This document shows, piece after piece, positions 43,585-54,463 of a DNA stretch of 64,000 nucleotides. The stretch comes from Podaxis mareebaensis (Eukaryota > Basidiomycota > Agaricomycetes > Agaricales > Agaricaceae): contig JAEUWP010000470.1 of assembly GCA_018524725.1 (NCBI GenBank), forward strand, positions 310,001-374,000, written 5' to 3'. Under the pieces are notes generated by a model that worked only from the letters and a program-made list of their open reading frames with translations, did not search any database and had not been told where the DNA came from. A program made the position numbers and the translations under genes. Positions within the stretch are counted from its first letter, which is position 1. Every line of letters starts with the position of its first letter.

Positions 43585-45708
43585 ATGCTTTGCAGGCGGA
43601 TTCCACGTTTGACTCAGGTGCGCTTCACAGCCTCGCTGGCGCACGCTAGAGCAAAAGTCAGGTGCTCTGACCATCGGAACTTGTATGCGTCTCTGACTTG
43701 ACTTATTGAAGGAAAGGATTGATTCAATTGATTCAATCAAGCCATTTACTGGCCAGTTTGTCGATACTTTCAACCGAAGGCATGATTACCTTCGGATATC
43801 CCTGACCGAGAGGTGTAACCTACGTTGTAAGTTGCACCTTCATTCTATTACACCCTATGAGGCCTGAATTTTTCTCCCAGGCTTCTATTGTATGCCAAGC
43901 GAAGGGGTGGAGCTTTCGCCAGAAGGGAAACTGCTGACGAATGATGAAGTCCTGCGACTCGCCGCGCTTTTTGTTAAGAGTGGCATTACCAAGATTCGTC
44001 TAACAGGTGGAGAGCCAACAGTCCGTAAAGGAATAATGGAACTCATGGGTATGTCGGAGCCCGCACGGACACATTCGCACATACTGAGTTCTTGCAGGTG
44101 AATTTAACCACCTAAAGAAATATGGGTTGAAATCTCTCGCTATGACAACCAATGGGGTAGCTCTACACCGTCGACTGCCTGCCCTCGTGGAGAGCGGTTT
44201 AACTCACCTCAATCTCAGTCTGGATACGCTTGATCCTTTCAAATTTGAGATCATCACTAGACGGCGAGGTCATGATGCTGTCCTAAAGGCTCTGGATACC
44301 GCTCTTAGTCTCCCCATCGAGTCTGTTAAACTTAACGTCGTCGTGATCAGGGGCTTGAACGACTTGGAAGTTCTCGACTTCATCAAGCTTACCGAAGACA
44401 AACCTATATCTGTTCGATTTATTGAGTTCATGCCCTTCACGGGTTCGTTTCACGTTCAACGAGTCATCGCCGTGGCCTGGCTAACCAATGTGCAGGAAAC
44501 AAGTGGGATAAGAAAAAGATGGTTCCTTCTTCCGAACTTCTTGAGCGCATTAGAAGCCAGTATCCGAATTTGCAGAGAGCATCAGATGAACTCAACGATA
44601 CTGCGCGTTCATGGCAGATACCCAGCTTCAGGGGAAGCTTTGGATTTATTAGTAGCATGTCGGACCATTTCTGCGGTACTTGCAACCGACTACGGCTGAC
44701 TGCAGATGGCCAGATCAAAGTAAGTTGTTGAAGGCCAGTCAGGGACGTGCAAACTCATATACCTGTAGGTATGTCTCTTTGACCCGAAGGAGATTTCGCT
44801 TCGCGATGCCATGCGGGCCGGTGCCTCTGACGACGAGTTACTTCAAGTTATCCACCGAGCGGTGCTTGGAAAGAAAGAAAAACATGCAGGCATGGAGGAT
44901 ATCGACGTGGTGACAAACAGACCCATGATACTTATAGGTGGTTAATATTTTCGGCGCTTTATTTATATATACAATATACCTACCTGATATGCATTTACTT
45001 TTCCACTCAGGTCACCGCCTTCCAAAGTGGTCCGCGAAACACCCAACGCACGGCTTGAGACTTGCTTCCCCGTCTGTGCACACGTCTCCTCTTGCAAGGT
45101 GCCAACCACGCGCGTATAGTACCAAAGCTAAGCTAACGCACCTTGACGAGCATGGCCGAGTCTCCATGGTAGATGTCTCTGATAAACAGCCTACCAAACG
45201 GATGGCCACTGCAACAGGACGCATATATATCACCAAAGCAACGTACGAGCTCATCACATCAACTTACCCTGAGAAAGCGCAACAAACCCCCGAAAGTAAC
45301 GCCGTCGAAAAAGCAAGGAGAAAGGGCGATGCCTTGACTGTCGCACAGCTTGCGGGTATCATGGGCGCGAAGAGGACGGCAGACCTCATTCCCCTGTGCC
45401 ATCCGTTGGCTTTATCAAAAGTGGATGTCAAGCTCGTTCCTGAGGTTCCTTACAAGGACTCCGTTGTTCCGCGACAGCAGGTGGACAGGTATAGTGTACT
45501 CTGCATGGCTACTGTGACGTGTGAAGGGAAGACTGGTGTCGAAATGGAGGCATTGACAGCGGTATCAGTCGGCTTGTTGACCGTATGGGACATGCTGAAA
45601 GCCGTCGCGGGAAAAGAAATGGAAATCGGGGAGATCACCGTCAATAAGAAAGCTGGGGGTAAGAGCGGTGATTTTGAGAGAACATTACAGCAGAAATCCG
45701 TTGGATAG
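43585..45708 (+). CDS. MOCS1: Molybdenum cofactor biosynthesis MOCS1 (MoaA-MoaC fusion)
   Basis: Converts GTP to cyclic pyranopterin monophosphate. The MoaA half is a radical-SAM protein: ERCNLRCFYCMP supplies CxxxCxxC for the first 4Fe-4S cluster and [18 protein letters not shown] the second (Cx2Cx13C); [14 protein letters not shown] is the SAM loop. The N-terminus ([11 protein letters not shown]) is short and basic, suiting mitochondrial import. The MoaC half begins [18 protein letters not shown] and holds [15 protein letters not shown] and [24 protein letters not shown]. Between them lies intron 44938-45010. Spliced, the halves are fused; retained, the MoaA half ends [12 protein letters not shown]. 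Fusion agrees with fungal cnxABC. Other introns are placed by motif continuity; the first (after LTQ) is the least certain. Confidence 0.93.
44938..45010 (+). other. Regulatory-type intron between the MoaA and MoaC halves of MOCS1
   Basis: 73-nt intron, donor G|GTGGTT and acceptor CTCAG. The donor overlaps the two Gly codons (44937-44942), and the in-frame stop TAA (44943-44945) lies just inside. The weak donor context (GTGGTT) would suit incomplete splicing. Confidence 0.7.
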
Positions 45709-45778
45709 CACATAAGCATATGATAATACTTAAACTGTAATGGGTTGGGAAATGATATAGGAACAGATTGGCACGCCC

Positions 45779-46291
45779 CTATTCTTCGATAAAGGAGGCC
45801 AGCTTTGCTGGAATCTCACTTTCGACTAGCCTCCCGACTTCCTTTCTCTGGACGGGCTGATGAGGAACCGCATCAACGACGCCAAGAGGAATGTTCTTAC
45901 ATTTTCTACCTTCACGATCGTTGGGATACTCTTCAGATGCCAAGGGTCCGCGCGAAACGGGTTGGAGGGAGTTTTCCACCTAAGGGGTTGTGTATGGATC
46001 AAACAAACGTCTGTCGAGGAATTAAGACTCACTGCGATCTGTCCCCGACGTACACGATCAATGCTTCAGGGGCTCCTTGCTTGGTGAAGGTGTCCTTGAC
46101 AAGCTGCTCGACGTCACGACAGTCCTATAGGCACCCGCCATAAGTATACGAGGCCGACGGATGTATAGCTCAAGTACCGGACACCACAGCTCGCCGTGTA
46201 CTGGGGAGGAATAGAAAATTATGTATTTCTCGGGCACTTCGAGAAGCGCATATGGGCCTAAGGAGCCGGGATCTGCGGTGTTCAGGGGCAT
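45779..46291 (-). CDS. TXNDC17/TRP14-like thioredoxin-related protein
   Basis: About 140 residues in four exons. The core reads EKYIIFYSSPVHGELWCPDCRDVEQLVKDTF, where WCPDC is the active site specific to the TXNDC17 (DUF953) group; the intron after WCP splits it. Then ALIVYVGDRSQW, WHLKSIPTIVKVEN and a terminal helix EVGRLVESEIPAKLASFIEE. The first Met in frame is at 46291 (MPLNTADPGSLGPY). The family is a cytosolic disulfide reductase that acts on small peptides or cystine rather than on ribonucleotide reductase. It converges on MOCS1 with about 70 bp between stops. Confidence 0.85.
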
Positions 46292-46798
46292 TCTCGTAGT
46301 TGTGTTGTATACTAGTGCTTTGAGAATGGGGGCCACTAGGGGTTGAGCGCAAGCTCAATGAGCGTGGATTGGTACCATCACTCGATGTATCATGATGACG
46401 CAAGGAGACATATCCCCACGCGCTCACCTCAGACAACGCCCATTCCCGACGTTTCAGCACATGAGCCGCATGTTGACACATATTGATCTGTCCCTCGCAA
46501 CATCATACGAACAATGCCTTGGTCTGATGAACCTTTTAATTGCTAGCTAGCAGCTACGACCAAAACTACTGTAATGGCGATCAGGCATCGACCCGAGAAA
46601 ACCTGTCGCACAGGGAGAAAAAAATATTAAGGCACCCAAAATGTAAAATGCATGAAATCAAAGGATACGTAGGTATCAATAGTGTTCGTTGGTAAAAGCG
46701 AGTCCCTTGGCTGATGAATGAAAACTCTACTTGAGGACATGAATCAATTTGACGTGACTAACGTGTGCAACCCACAATCAATCTACTAGACAGCGCAT
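46292..46798. other. Intergenic region TXNDC17-like promoter / wall-protein 3' flank
   Basis: 507 bp between two minus-strand genes. Only short frames; no motif I can support. Confidence 0.5.
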
Positions 46799-48447
46799 TT
46801 AGTAGGAGCCAGAACCGCCGTAAGAACCGCTAGAGCCGTAGGAGCCGGAAGAGCCGGAAGAGCCCCACTGGGAGCCTCCCCATGAGCCGTAGGAGCCGTT
46901 GGAACCCCAAGCAGCGGGAGTCGGCTGAGCCCAAGGCTGAGGAGAGGCGTAGGTGTTCCAGTTGTAGCTGTTTCCAGGAGTGAGGCCCCACTTAGACTTG
47001 CACTGCAAATATCAAGTCCATTAATATCAGATCAAGAAAGCATCATAAAGCACTTTACCTTGCCAAGACAGTCGGAGAGAGCAGTCTCACGGACAATCTG
47101 TGTCTCCGTGGCAGTGGCAGTAGCAGTAGCAGTTGCGGTGGAGAGGTAAGTCACGGTTTGCAAGTAGGTTTGGCTATCAGTGACAGTAGAAGTGAGAGTG
47201 TTGAGAACTGTCTTGGTCTAAAGCGGAGAGTGAGTGCTCTGTCGTGTTATCTTCTGCAGTGGGACTAACCTTGTCCAAAGTCTCAGTTTGCACCCAGGTC
47301 TTTACGTAGGTAGTAGGCTGAACAACAGTGCTGACTGCAGTGACAGTCATGAAGTCGGTCATGGTCTCCGTCTTGGTGGCCGTTTGCAGGTAGGTCAACT
47401 TGTCGGTGATCGTTGAGGTAGCGGTCTCGACCAGGGTCTTGGTCTACACGGATCGTTAAGATAGGTTCTTGAAAGGATCGAGATATAGTACTCACGTTAT
47501 CGATGACCTTAGTAGTGACCCAAGTCTTGAAGTAGGTGGTCGGCACCACAACAGTCTTGACGTCGGTTTGAGTGACGGTGGCGGTCTCTGTCTGCTTGAT
47601 GGTCTCCGTAGCAGTGTTGGTCTGAGTATCCGTGCGGGTGTAGGTGTTGATTTGGGTCTTAGTCTCAGTAGCAGTGAGAGTGTGTTCGATAACCTTGGTC
47701 TTGTCGATGACCTCGGTGGAAACCCATACACGGGTTGTAGGAACGAGCTGCACGGAGGTGAAGATTTCCGTCGCGGTCTTGAAGTCGGTGAAAACCTTGG
47801 TCGCTGTCTCGTGGACAGTGATTGTGGTGGGAACGACCTTGGTCTGCAGTCAATCATGTCAGGAGGGTGAGAAGGATAGTAAGGGGAAATTGTCAAATAC
47901 CTCAGTAACATGCTGTGTGACGGTGACCGTTTGAACGTGGTTGTAGCAGTTGTTAACCTCCCTGAAGCAAGATGAGTTGATGGAATGAAGTAGTAAGCAG
48001 AACCACTTACTGGTTGATGATGATTGTTGCGTAACAACCTTGGATATGGGGTTGATACTGGACGGGGGCTATTAATATCGTGTCAAAAATAACCATCAAT
48101 CAATCACTCACCCAAGCGTACGGTACGCAAAGTCCATCAGCCTGTTTCTGGTATCCGTAACCGCACTGCAACTGTTTGTAACCTCCGCCGCTCCAGGAGT
48201 CATACGGCATGTACTGATAGAAGTCCTGGCCAGGTGCGGGTGGTGCAGTGTACTGAGCCGGAGGAGCAGCACCTTGGTTGAGTTGTACACTAGGGGCGGG
48301 CGTCACTGCCGGAGGTGCGGGGGTCGCGGCGGGGGCAGAGGAAGAAGGAGCCGAAGCAGCTCCAGAAGCAGGTACCATCGAAAGGCCATTGACAATTTGA
48401 GCGGCGGCTGCGCTGGCGAGTGAGAGGCCGAGGATAATTGACTTCAT
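46799..48447 (-). CDS. Secreted Thr/Ser-rich repetitive cell-wall or matrix protein
   Basis: An N-terminal signal peptide (MKSIILGLSLASAAAAQ) is followed by an Ala/Pro-rich region and a Gly/Tyr-rich segment with spaced Cys (QLQCGYGYQ, GLCVPYAW, QGCYATIIINQ, NNCYNHV). A long Thr/Val repeat region makes up most of the protein. At least three copies of a unit resembling VVPTTYFKTWVTTKVIDNTKTL recur (with VSTEVIDKTKVIE and VQTETLDKTKTV variants), spaced about 70 residues and linked by TxTxTxT tracts suited to O-mannosylation. After a TATATATE run comes DCLGKCKSKWGLTPG and a C-terminal Gly/Ser/Tyr tail (GSYGSSGSYGGSGSY). There is no GPI signal. Several short introns interrupt the repeats. It is probably an extracellular, rapidly evolving basidiomycete protein of unknown function. 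Confidence 0.75.
47105..47142. repeat. Trinucleotide-rich Thr/Ala repeat tract
   Basis: A short run of GCAGTA/GCAGTG units on the plus strand, encoding alternating Ala and Thr in the wall protein. Low complexity and liable to length change. Confidence 0.6.
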
Positions 48448-48955
48448 GATTAAAGAGAGTGGGGTGCAAGATGCAACAACAGAGTATCAAGAAGGCGAAG
48501 TCGAAGCTGGAGAAGCGGTCTACGCTTGCGTGAACAACTGTCTGGCAGTAGCTAACGAAGTGGGCTGCGAGCCAAGACGTTCTGAAACTATACAGTCAAA
48601 ATTGCAGAATATTAGAGAAAACCTGGATACCCACCGCGAAAAGAAGGAAATAAAAGAAGGGGAGAGAACGAAAACGAAACGAAGATGGGAGAAGGGTGAA
48701 GAAGGTGAACATCGGGCAACAAAGGTATTTGAGTGTCTGGCTGGCTGATCAGTCCATAGCTTCGCAACCATTGACATGTCCATCAGATGTCATCATTTCT
48801 CCCACCAAATCATCTCGGAGGTACTGATGGGTCTCTAAGGACCTCATATGCTTGCAGTTTTCCCATTGGATCATCACTTGCTTCAGCTTTGCCAACAAAT
48901 CCCATGCAGTGGATCTATTTCAAGCCTGTTGCCTCTATACATTCGCATCTATCCA
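48448..48955. other. Intergenic region upstream of the wall-protein gene
   Basis: 508 bp, purine-rich near 48640-48720 on the plus strand. It presumably holds the wall-protein promoter and the carrier gene 3' flank. No gene is seen. Confidence 0.5.
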
Positions 48956-51900
48956 TTAGGAAGAGGACAGCTTCGGGTGCGACAGCGACAAAGGCGCTCC
49001 AGAAGCAGCCGCACGTCTACCAAAATCGCCATGAACGTCAAGCAAAATCTTGAGGGCATTTCTGGCCCGAACTTGAGCCAGCTCATCAGAGCGACTCGTG
49101 AGAGCGGTGCTAACTTGCGGAGGAGCATCTTGCCAAGGATACTAATATCATTGCTGTGTTAGTTCATCGCCAATCGGACAGTTCACATCAACTTACGGGG
49201 AACTAGGGAGCCGAGCGCAAACATTAGAAACGGCTGCCGTGATAGAAGGGAGATTGTCACGCACCACTGTCTTCAATGTTTCATATCCTGCAGAGACGGG
49301 TTAGATTCCATGATGGGGGAAATCCGGCGCGGAAAACTTACCTAGTAGTGTGAACCCAAACTGAGGGCTGCTCCGAATGACGCGAGCAGGTCCGCCTTTG
49401 AATAGAGCACGGAAACCTTCCTCAGGGTCTAAACGTTCCTCAGCGACTATTCCCACGCTGTCTTATTTTAAGAGTGGACGTACAGATCTTCACGAAAGCG
49501 TCTCGCAACCCCTTATAATGAGTTTGGCCTTTTCGGGCTTCCACCTGAAGACGAGTTTTCACGACATCTACAACAGACCATCAGCGTGACAAAAGTGATC
49601 GAAGTGAATGGATCCAACTCACCTGCCGGTGTTGTGAGGTAAGCGGCTGGCATTCCACTGTCCAAGGTCACGTCAATAGTTGTCCATCATTGATGGTTCT
49701 CTGAACGTACGCAATCGCTGCCGATGCTAATGTCTCGAGGAATGACAATTGTTTACCGTTATAACCCTCGTGGAAGACGTCCTTCTTGAGGTGCGAGTAT
49801 GCGGGGAAATAAATAGCAGAGAAGGGTATGTCACGCAGCAAGCAGGCACTCGAGCCCCTGTAAAGCCCAAGAATACCCAACTGACGGATGATATGAATCG
49901 CGCCCTTAGGCTTGATACCTTCTAGTTTGGCAGCCTCACCCTGGACCTGGAGACGAATCTTGCTACAAGCAATTGAGAGCCTGAGTGTGCATCGGTTTGG
50001 TAAGTGCTTACACAATTTCCAGAGGGTTAGTGAAGATCTGACGAAATCCTGAGTTAGCACGCTGTCCTGCTAGGTAAACTCAATCACTACGTACCACTTG
50101 ACAACCTCCAGCCATACCGCCAGCAACTAACTCCCAGATGAGCTTAATCCGACCAGTTTCAGGGTCCATTGCCCTGGCGCGAACGAGGTCGTTGACCGTC
50201 AATTTAATTGCTTTCTCGGGAGCAACGCCCTAGAAGTACCGGGTGAATTTCCATGCCAAAGTAGAAATCAAGTGTTACATACGATGAGCTGAGGCCCAAG
50301 ACCGCGATAAAAACCGAGGAAACCTTCATTGCGGAAGATCTTGCGGGCACAGTCAATGCTGTTCTTGTACAGGAGCTGGCCAACAACAGTGGAACGTTGG
50401 TTTTGCATGCTATCCAAATACAAGTCAATTCCAAGAAGAGGCTTGATTCATCCATAACGTACCGGGTCTTGACTGAAAGAGAAGTGCGTCAGAAATGCCT
50501 CGCTAAAAGAGCCTCGATAAACTTACCCATGTCAATAGGATAGACGATAGTCGCACCGAAGGCACCGGCAATACCTTGAAGGATCTTAACGTCTGGTACT
50601 GTTGATAGAAGTTAAATAAACGTACCACCCTGAACGAAGTTGTAGGTGGAGTGCAACAAGGAATTTAAGAATGAAGATTTGCCAGTTTGGGGACGTTGTT
50701 CGAATTCGTCGTGAGGAGCTTTCCATCTCGGGTCCAGAAGTTGAGCGAAATCGAGGAGGGCCAACCGTTGGTTGCCAACTCCACGACCGGCGAAATGGAA
50801 TATGATAGAGGCCTCCATAGGCGTGAACAGGGAATAACGAGAACTGGAGGCGGAGTGGTTGAGGAAGTCGGATTGATCAATACGACCGTCCTTGCTCTTC
50901 GCGGTGGCTTCGCGGATTATCCTAGAGAATGTTAGTAACGCACTAAATTTGAGAAGTTTTGATTACCTCTCAACCATGTCCATCTCTGAGTAAAAGGGTC
51001 AGTATGCTAGTCATGGTTCATTAAGTGTACTAACCTCTAATGACATTATGGAAGGCAATGACTTCTGAATAAGATATACGTTGTCCTGGTGTTAAAGTGC
51101 ATAGTGTAGGTAGTCGGTCTATGACAGCATCGGATAATTTATGTCCAGCAATTTCCTGTGTACGGTGTGAGGAGGAAGATGCTAACGAAAGAGTGGGACA
51201 TACTAGAATAATACGTTTGAACTGGTCTGGTGAAATGTATCCGTCCTGGTCCTTGTCTAAGTATTTGAAGGCCTGGCGGAGTCTTTCGCCTTGGAGGCCC
51301 TTCATCAATTGGGTAAATTCATTATCTAGAGTATCGGGTCAGGACAATGCTCTGTTTTGATTGGGATAGGACGAACAGCCCAGCACGTGTGCACCATCCT
51401 TCTTTCCTAAGTACAATTTAATCCAGTCACTAAGGAAATTTTAGAAGCACTATTGCCAACAGGTGTAATCCACCCACCATTCAAAATCAAAAGGGATGGA
51501 ATCTGGTCCAATGTTCGCAGAGTAAACTGTCTTGAACTCATCAAAAGTGATGTATCCAGAGTGATCCCTGGAATACCCGATCACAGTTGTCAAAGATAGG
51601 GTTGTAATTCATTGACCAATGCAGGACTCACACATCAAAGTATTGGAAAGCAATCCAATAATCCGCATCTGGCCGTTTCAACAACGTCTCAAATACTGTG
51701 AAATCCTCCCAAGAGACGAGCCCCCGTCGAGAGGTGTCAGCGACGCGGAAAAGAGTTGCGAATTGGGCGCGATCGATTTTAGTAAGGTCCCCTCTCGGTG
51801 CAATGGCATTGACGAAGTTCTCTGGGTCTAGAAACCTGTCATGAAGAAATGTGAGAAGAGGGGTTTCTCGACATGTGACCATGTTGCGAAGGAAGTCGAG

Positions 51901-52083
51901 AACCCACTTTTCACCATTGACGACAACTTTAGCATTGGACTCAAAAGTTCTTCTCCAGCGCTTCAATTCACTCTCAGGAACAGCGACAGCCGTGCGGACT
52001 GTCTTGAGAGCGGATGAGAGGGCTCCCTTGGGTTCGGGCGCGTCGCAGTGGGCGGTGGGGACGATCTGGGAGTCTGAGGACAT
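48956..52083 (-). CDS. AGC1: Calcium-regulated mitochondrial aspartate/glutamate carrier
   Basis: Inner-membrane carrier of the aralar/citrin type. The N-terminal half has EF-hand units ([11 protein letters not shown] and [13 protein letters not shown] as the clearest loops) preceded by [15 protein letters not shown]. The C-terminal half has three carrier repeats with the signatures YPIDMVKTRMQ, NPLEIVKIRLQ and [11 protein letters not shown], and [21 protein letters not shown]. It exchanges mitochondrial aspartate for cytosolic glutamate in the malate-aspartate shuttle. The end is ambiguous. Reading straight on after [14 protein letters not shown] gives a stop at about 49192. A splice from AAVSN to 49136 gives a conserved-looking tail [20 protein letters not shown] and a stop at 48956, which I prefer. 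Confidence 0.9.
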
Positions 52084-52335
52084 GGAAAGAGATTGGGGTA
52101 TGAAAGAAAGGAGGGTATCCCGAAGGAGGGGGCGTTGTACAGGGTAGAGAAGGTGTTAACTAGGCTGCGTGCTGTCGTCGGCGTGAAGTTTTTCGGTGCG
52201 GGGTTAACCAACATTGAATTGCCTTAGTCGGCATTCCGCTAACAAGCCGAGATCACCCGGCCCGGCCTTGCTCTCCCGGAGAGATCGAGGGGCTCGGTGA
52301 TTGATAGACGTGCTGAATTCTAATATACATCCTAA

Positions 52336-54148
52336 TTAACTACCAAACCCAACTGCGCGCGGTAGGCGGAAGCTAATGCAATACATCTCTTTATTCGGCG
52401 CTACAGAGCGAACCAAGTGCAGAGAAACATCCTCCTCTAGCGGTGCACCCAATCGCTCTTCGACCCGCTGTAGGATTTCAATAAGCGTTATATCAACACC
52501 GTGATGTGTTTCGTACCTGGCGTATATCCATTTCTGCCTTCTGCGGTTCTAATTCCCGGGTGAAACAATGGCAGTGTACCATGGGCATGACTTCGTACGT
52601 GGCTGCCATGTCGCGGCCGTCGTCGGGTGCCAATATACCACGAAATGCATCCAGAAACAAGATAGCAGTATCAGGCAAGTTCATGACGAAATGACTAATG
52701 CGTTTACGATGTTGTAGATCGGCTTTAGGCAGGGTGTCGGCTCCTTGCTGGAGTGCCCGGGCCCTCCGCTTCTCCTTCTCTTGTTGAGTCCTGCTCAACG
52801 GTGGTCCAGTAAATGGTGGGAGTGGATTATCATACACGCGTCTCGCTATTGTTCGAATAAATTCTCGTCCATCTTCACAAGAAGTGCGAACCAAGTTGGT
52901 AACCTGAATACGCGATTTAGCATAATTTGTCGGGGAAATTGTGGCGTGGACAAACCCGATTATCATGCACATTCTTTTCTAAGTACTTGTGGCTGGCGGG
53001 ATTTAAATCATTGGCTAGAATGGCACATCCCTTCCGAGCTGCGGGTACTGCAAAAGGGCCGACGCCCGCGAATACGTCGGCGACCACATCTTCAGGCTCA
53101 AAGAGCCGAACAAGACGCTCGTGCTCCGTGTGGAGTCTCGAATTCCAATACACTTGCGAAAAGTCAAAGGTGAATCGACAATCAGATTCATGCTGTATGG
53201 TCGTCAGCCAAGATATTGGATTGGGAGATGGCGACTCACATGCTCAACAATATAATCAGGCTCTCCAGCGATCACTTCCATCTTGAACACACGGAACTGA
53301 TTATCGATAGTATTTAATTTATTGACGACCGTCCTAACTTTCTTATTTTTCTAGCGCTGATATAAGTGACGAAACACGAAAGGAGCAACTAGTACCCACA
53401 TCAAGGATCAATTGGCCGATGAGATATTTGTACGGTAGATACTCGTCCAGGAGATTGACATGGGCTATTGGAGTCAGTTAAGAATTGCTCGAGTAGTATA
53501 TCGGAACCACTCACCAATATGTCCTGTCATTGCGAAACCACTTGGAGCACCTTCTTGCAATTCCTCGGGTAGTACCTTTTGTAGGATATCGTCTGAAATA
53601 TACTCAGAATCGGGTGATTGAATTTTGAGAAGACTAACCTGCCGACCAATAATCATAATCCAGTTCAATCTCGTGGCTAACAAGCCCATGAGTTTCTTTT
53701 TCCAGATATCGCTGCGCTTCATGAGGAATGTCAACTGGCTTGCAGGCGATCAGTCCTTCCGTCAAACTTTATGTAAGATCGAAACCCACCATTGCGCGAC
53801 ACTCGTAGCAGTACCAAGCGATCACAGTTAGGATTTTCTCTGTCAGAAACAACGCTTCGAATTTTTGGCAAGTCCATGAGGACCCTGCAAAGAATGAGCA
53901 GACGATACGAAACGATGCTTTATGACAAACCCTTTGAGAGGCTGCGCCTTGAGAATCTGTCCAGTTTTGTTCGGAGGTACGCGTGCAGCCAAGACGGAAA
54001 GCGTTTTGCGAAAAGCAGACTTGACTAATCTGTCTTTAGGTCCATCGTAGGCAGGAGGAGACGTGTCGAGGTATGCGTGAGACGACATTGAACGGGACAC
54101 TGAAGATCGAAAGCCAAAAAGAGGTCCAAAACACAATTTGCGCAGCAT
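52336..54148 (-). CDS. TRM5: tRNA (guanine37-N1)-methyltransferase TRM5
   Basis: SAM-dependent enzyme that makes m1G37 next to the anticodon, preventing frameshifts. Landmarks are LPEELQEGAPSGFAMTGHIAHVNL, YKYLIGQLILDKL, then FSQVYWNSRLHTEHERLV, DVVADVFAGVGPFAVPAARKGC (SAM site), NDLNPASHKYLEKN and NLPDTAILFLDAFRG (NLP motif), ending YCISFRLPRAVGFGS. Two possible starts exist. The ATG at 54148 adds MLRKLCFGPLFGFRSSVSR, a typical mitochondrial presequence. The next, 60 nt downstream (MSSHAYLDTSPP), lacks it. Yeast TRM5 serves both nucleus and mitochondria, so alternative initiation is plausible. It is divergent from the TatD-family gene. Confidence 0.93.
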
Positions 54149-54463
54149 CCGCCTGACATCAAAATGAGTTGCCTTTCGTGGTCATATCGAGAATTATCCA
54201 GAGACATTGTTTGTCATTGTATTTGGGAGCAAATAGATGCCCATCGACGCCTACCCCCAATATTCGCCTCCGCAGTCACTATATGATTTCTTATATCTTC
54301 AATGCTGTTGGTACGATGGTACATACGATACAGTCATAGCTGTAATTCTAGCCATAGCCCCGATCCATCACGGCCGCTCGGTAGGAATCCCGGATTCTAA
54401 ACTAAGCATGTGTCTATTCCTGATCCTACCACAAACGGAACCTGAACATGAACCCCAACGTCC
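54149..54463. other. Divergent promoter TRM5 / TatD-family gene
   Basis: 315 bp between starts. Open frames on both strands here look random. No clear TATA box. Confidence 0.5.

Noticed and set aside
47469..47870. Plus-strand 133-codon frame within the wall-protein gene.
   Set aside because: Antisense reading of the Thr-rich repeats; composition mirrors the minus-strand gene.
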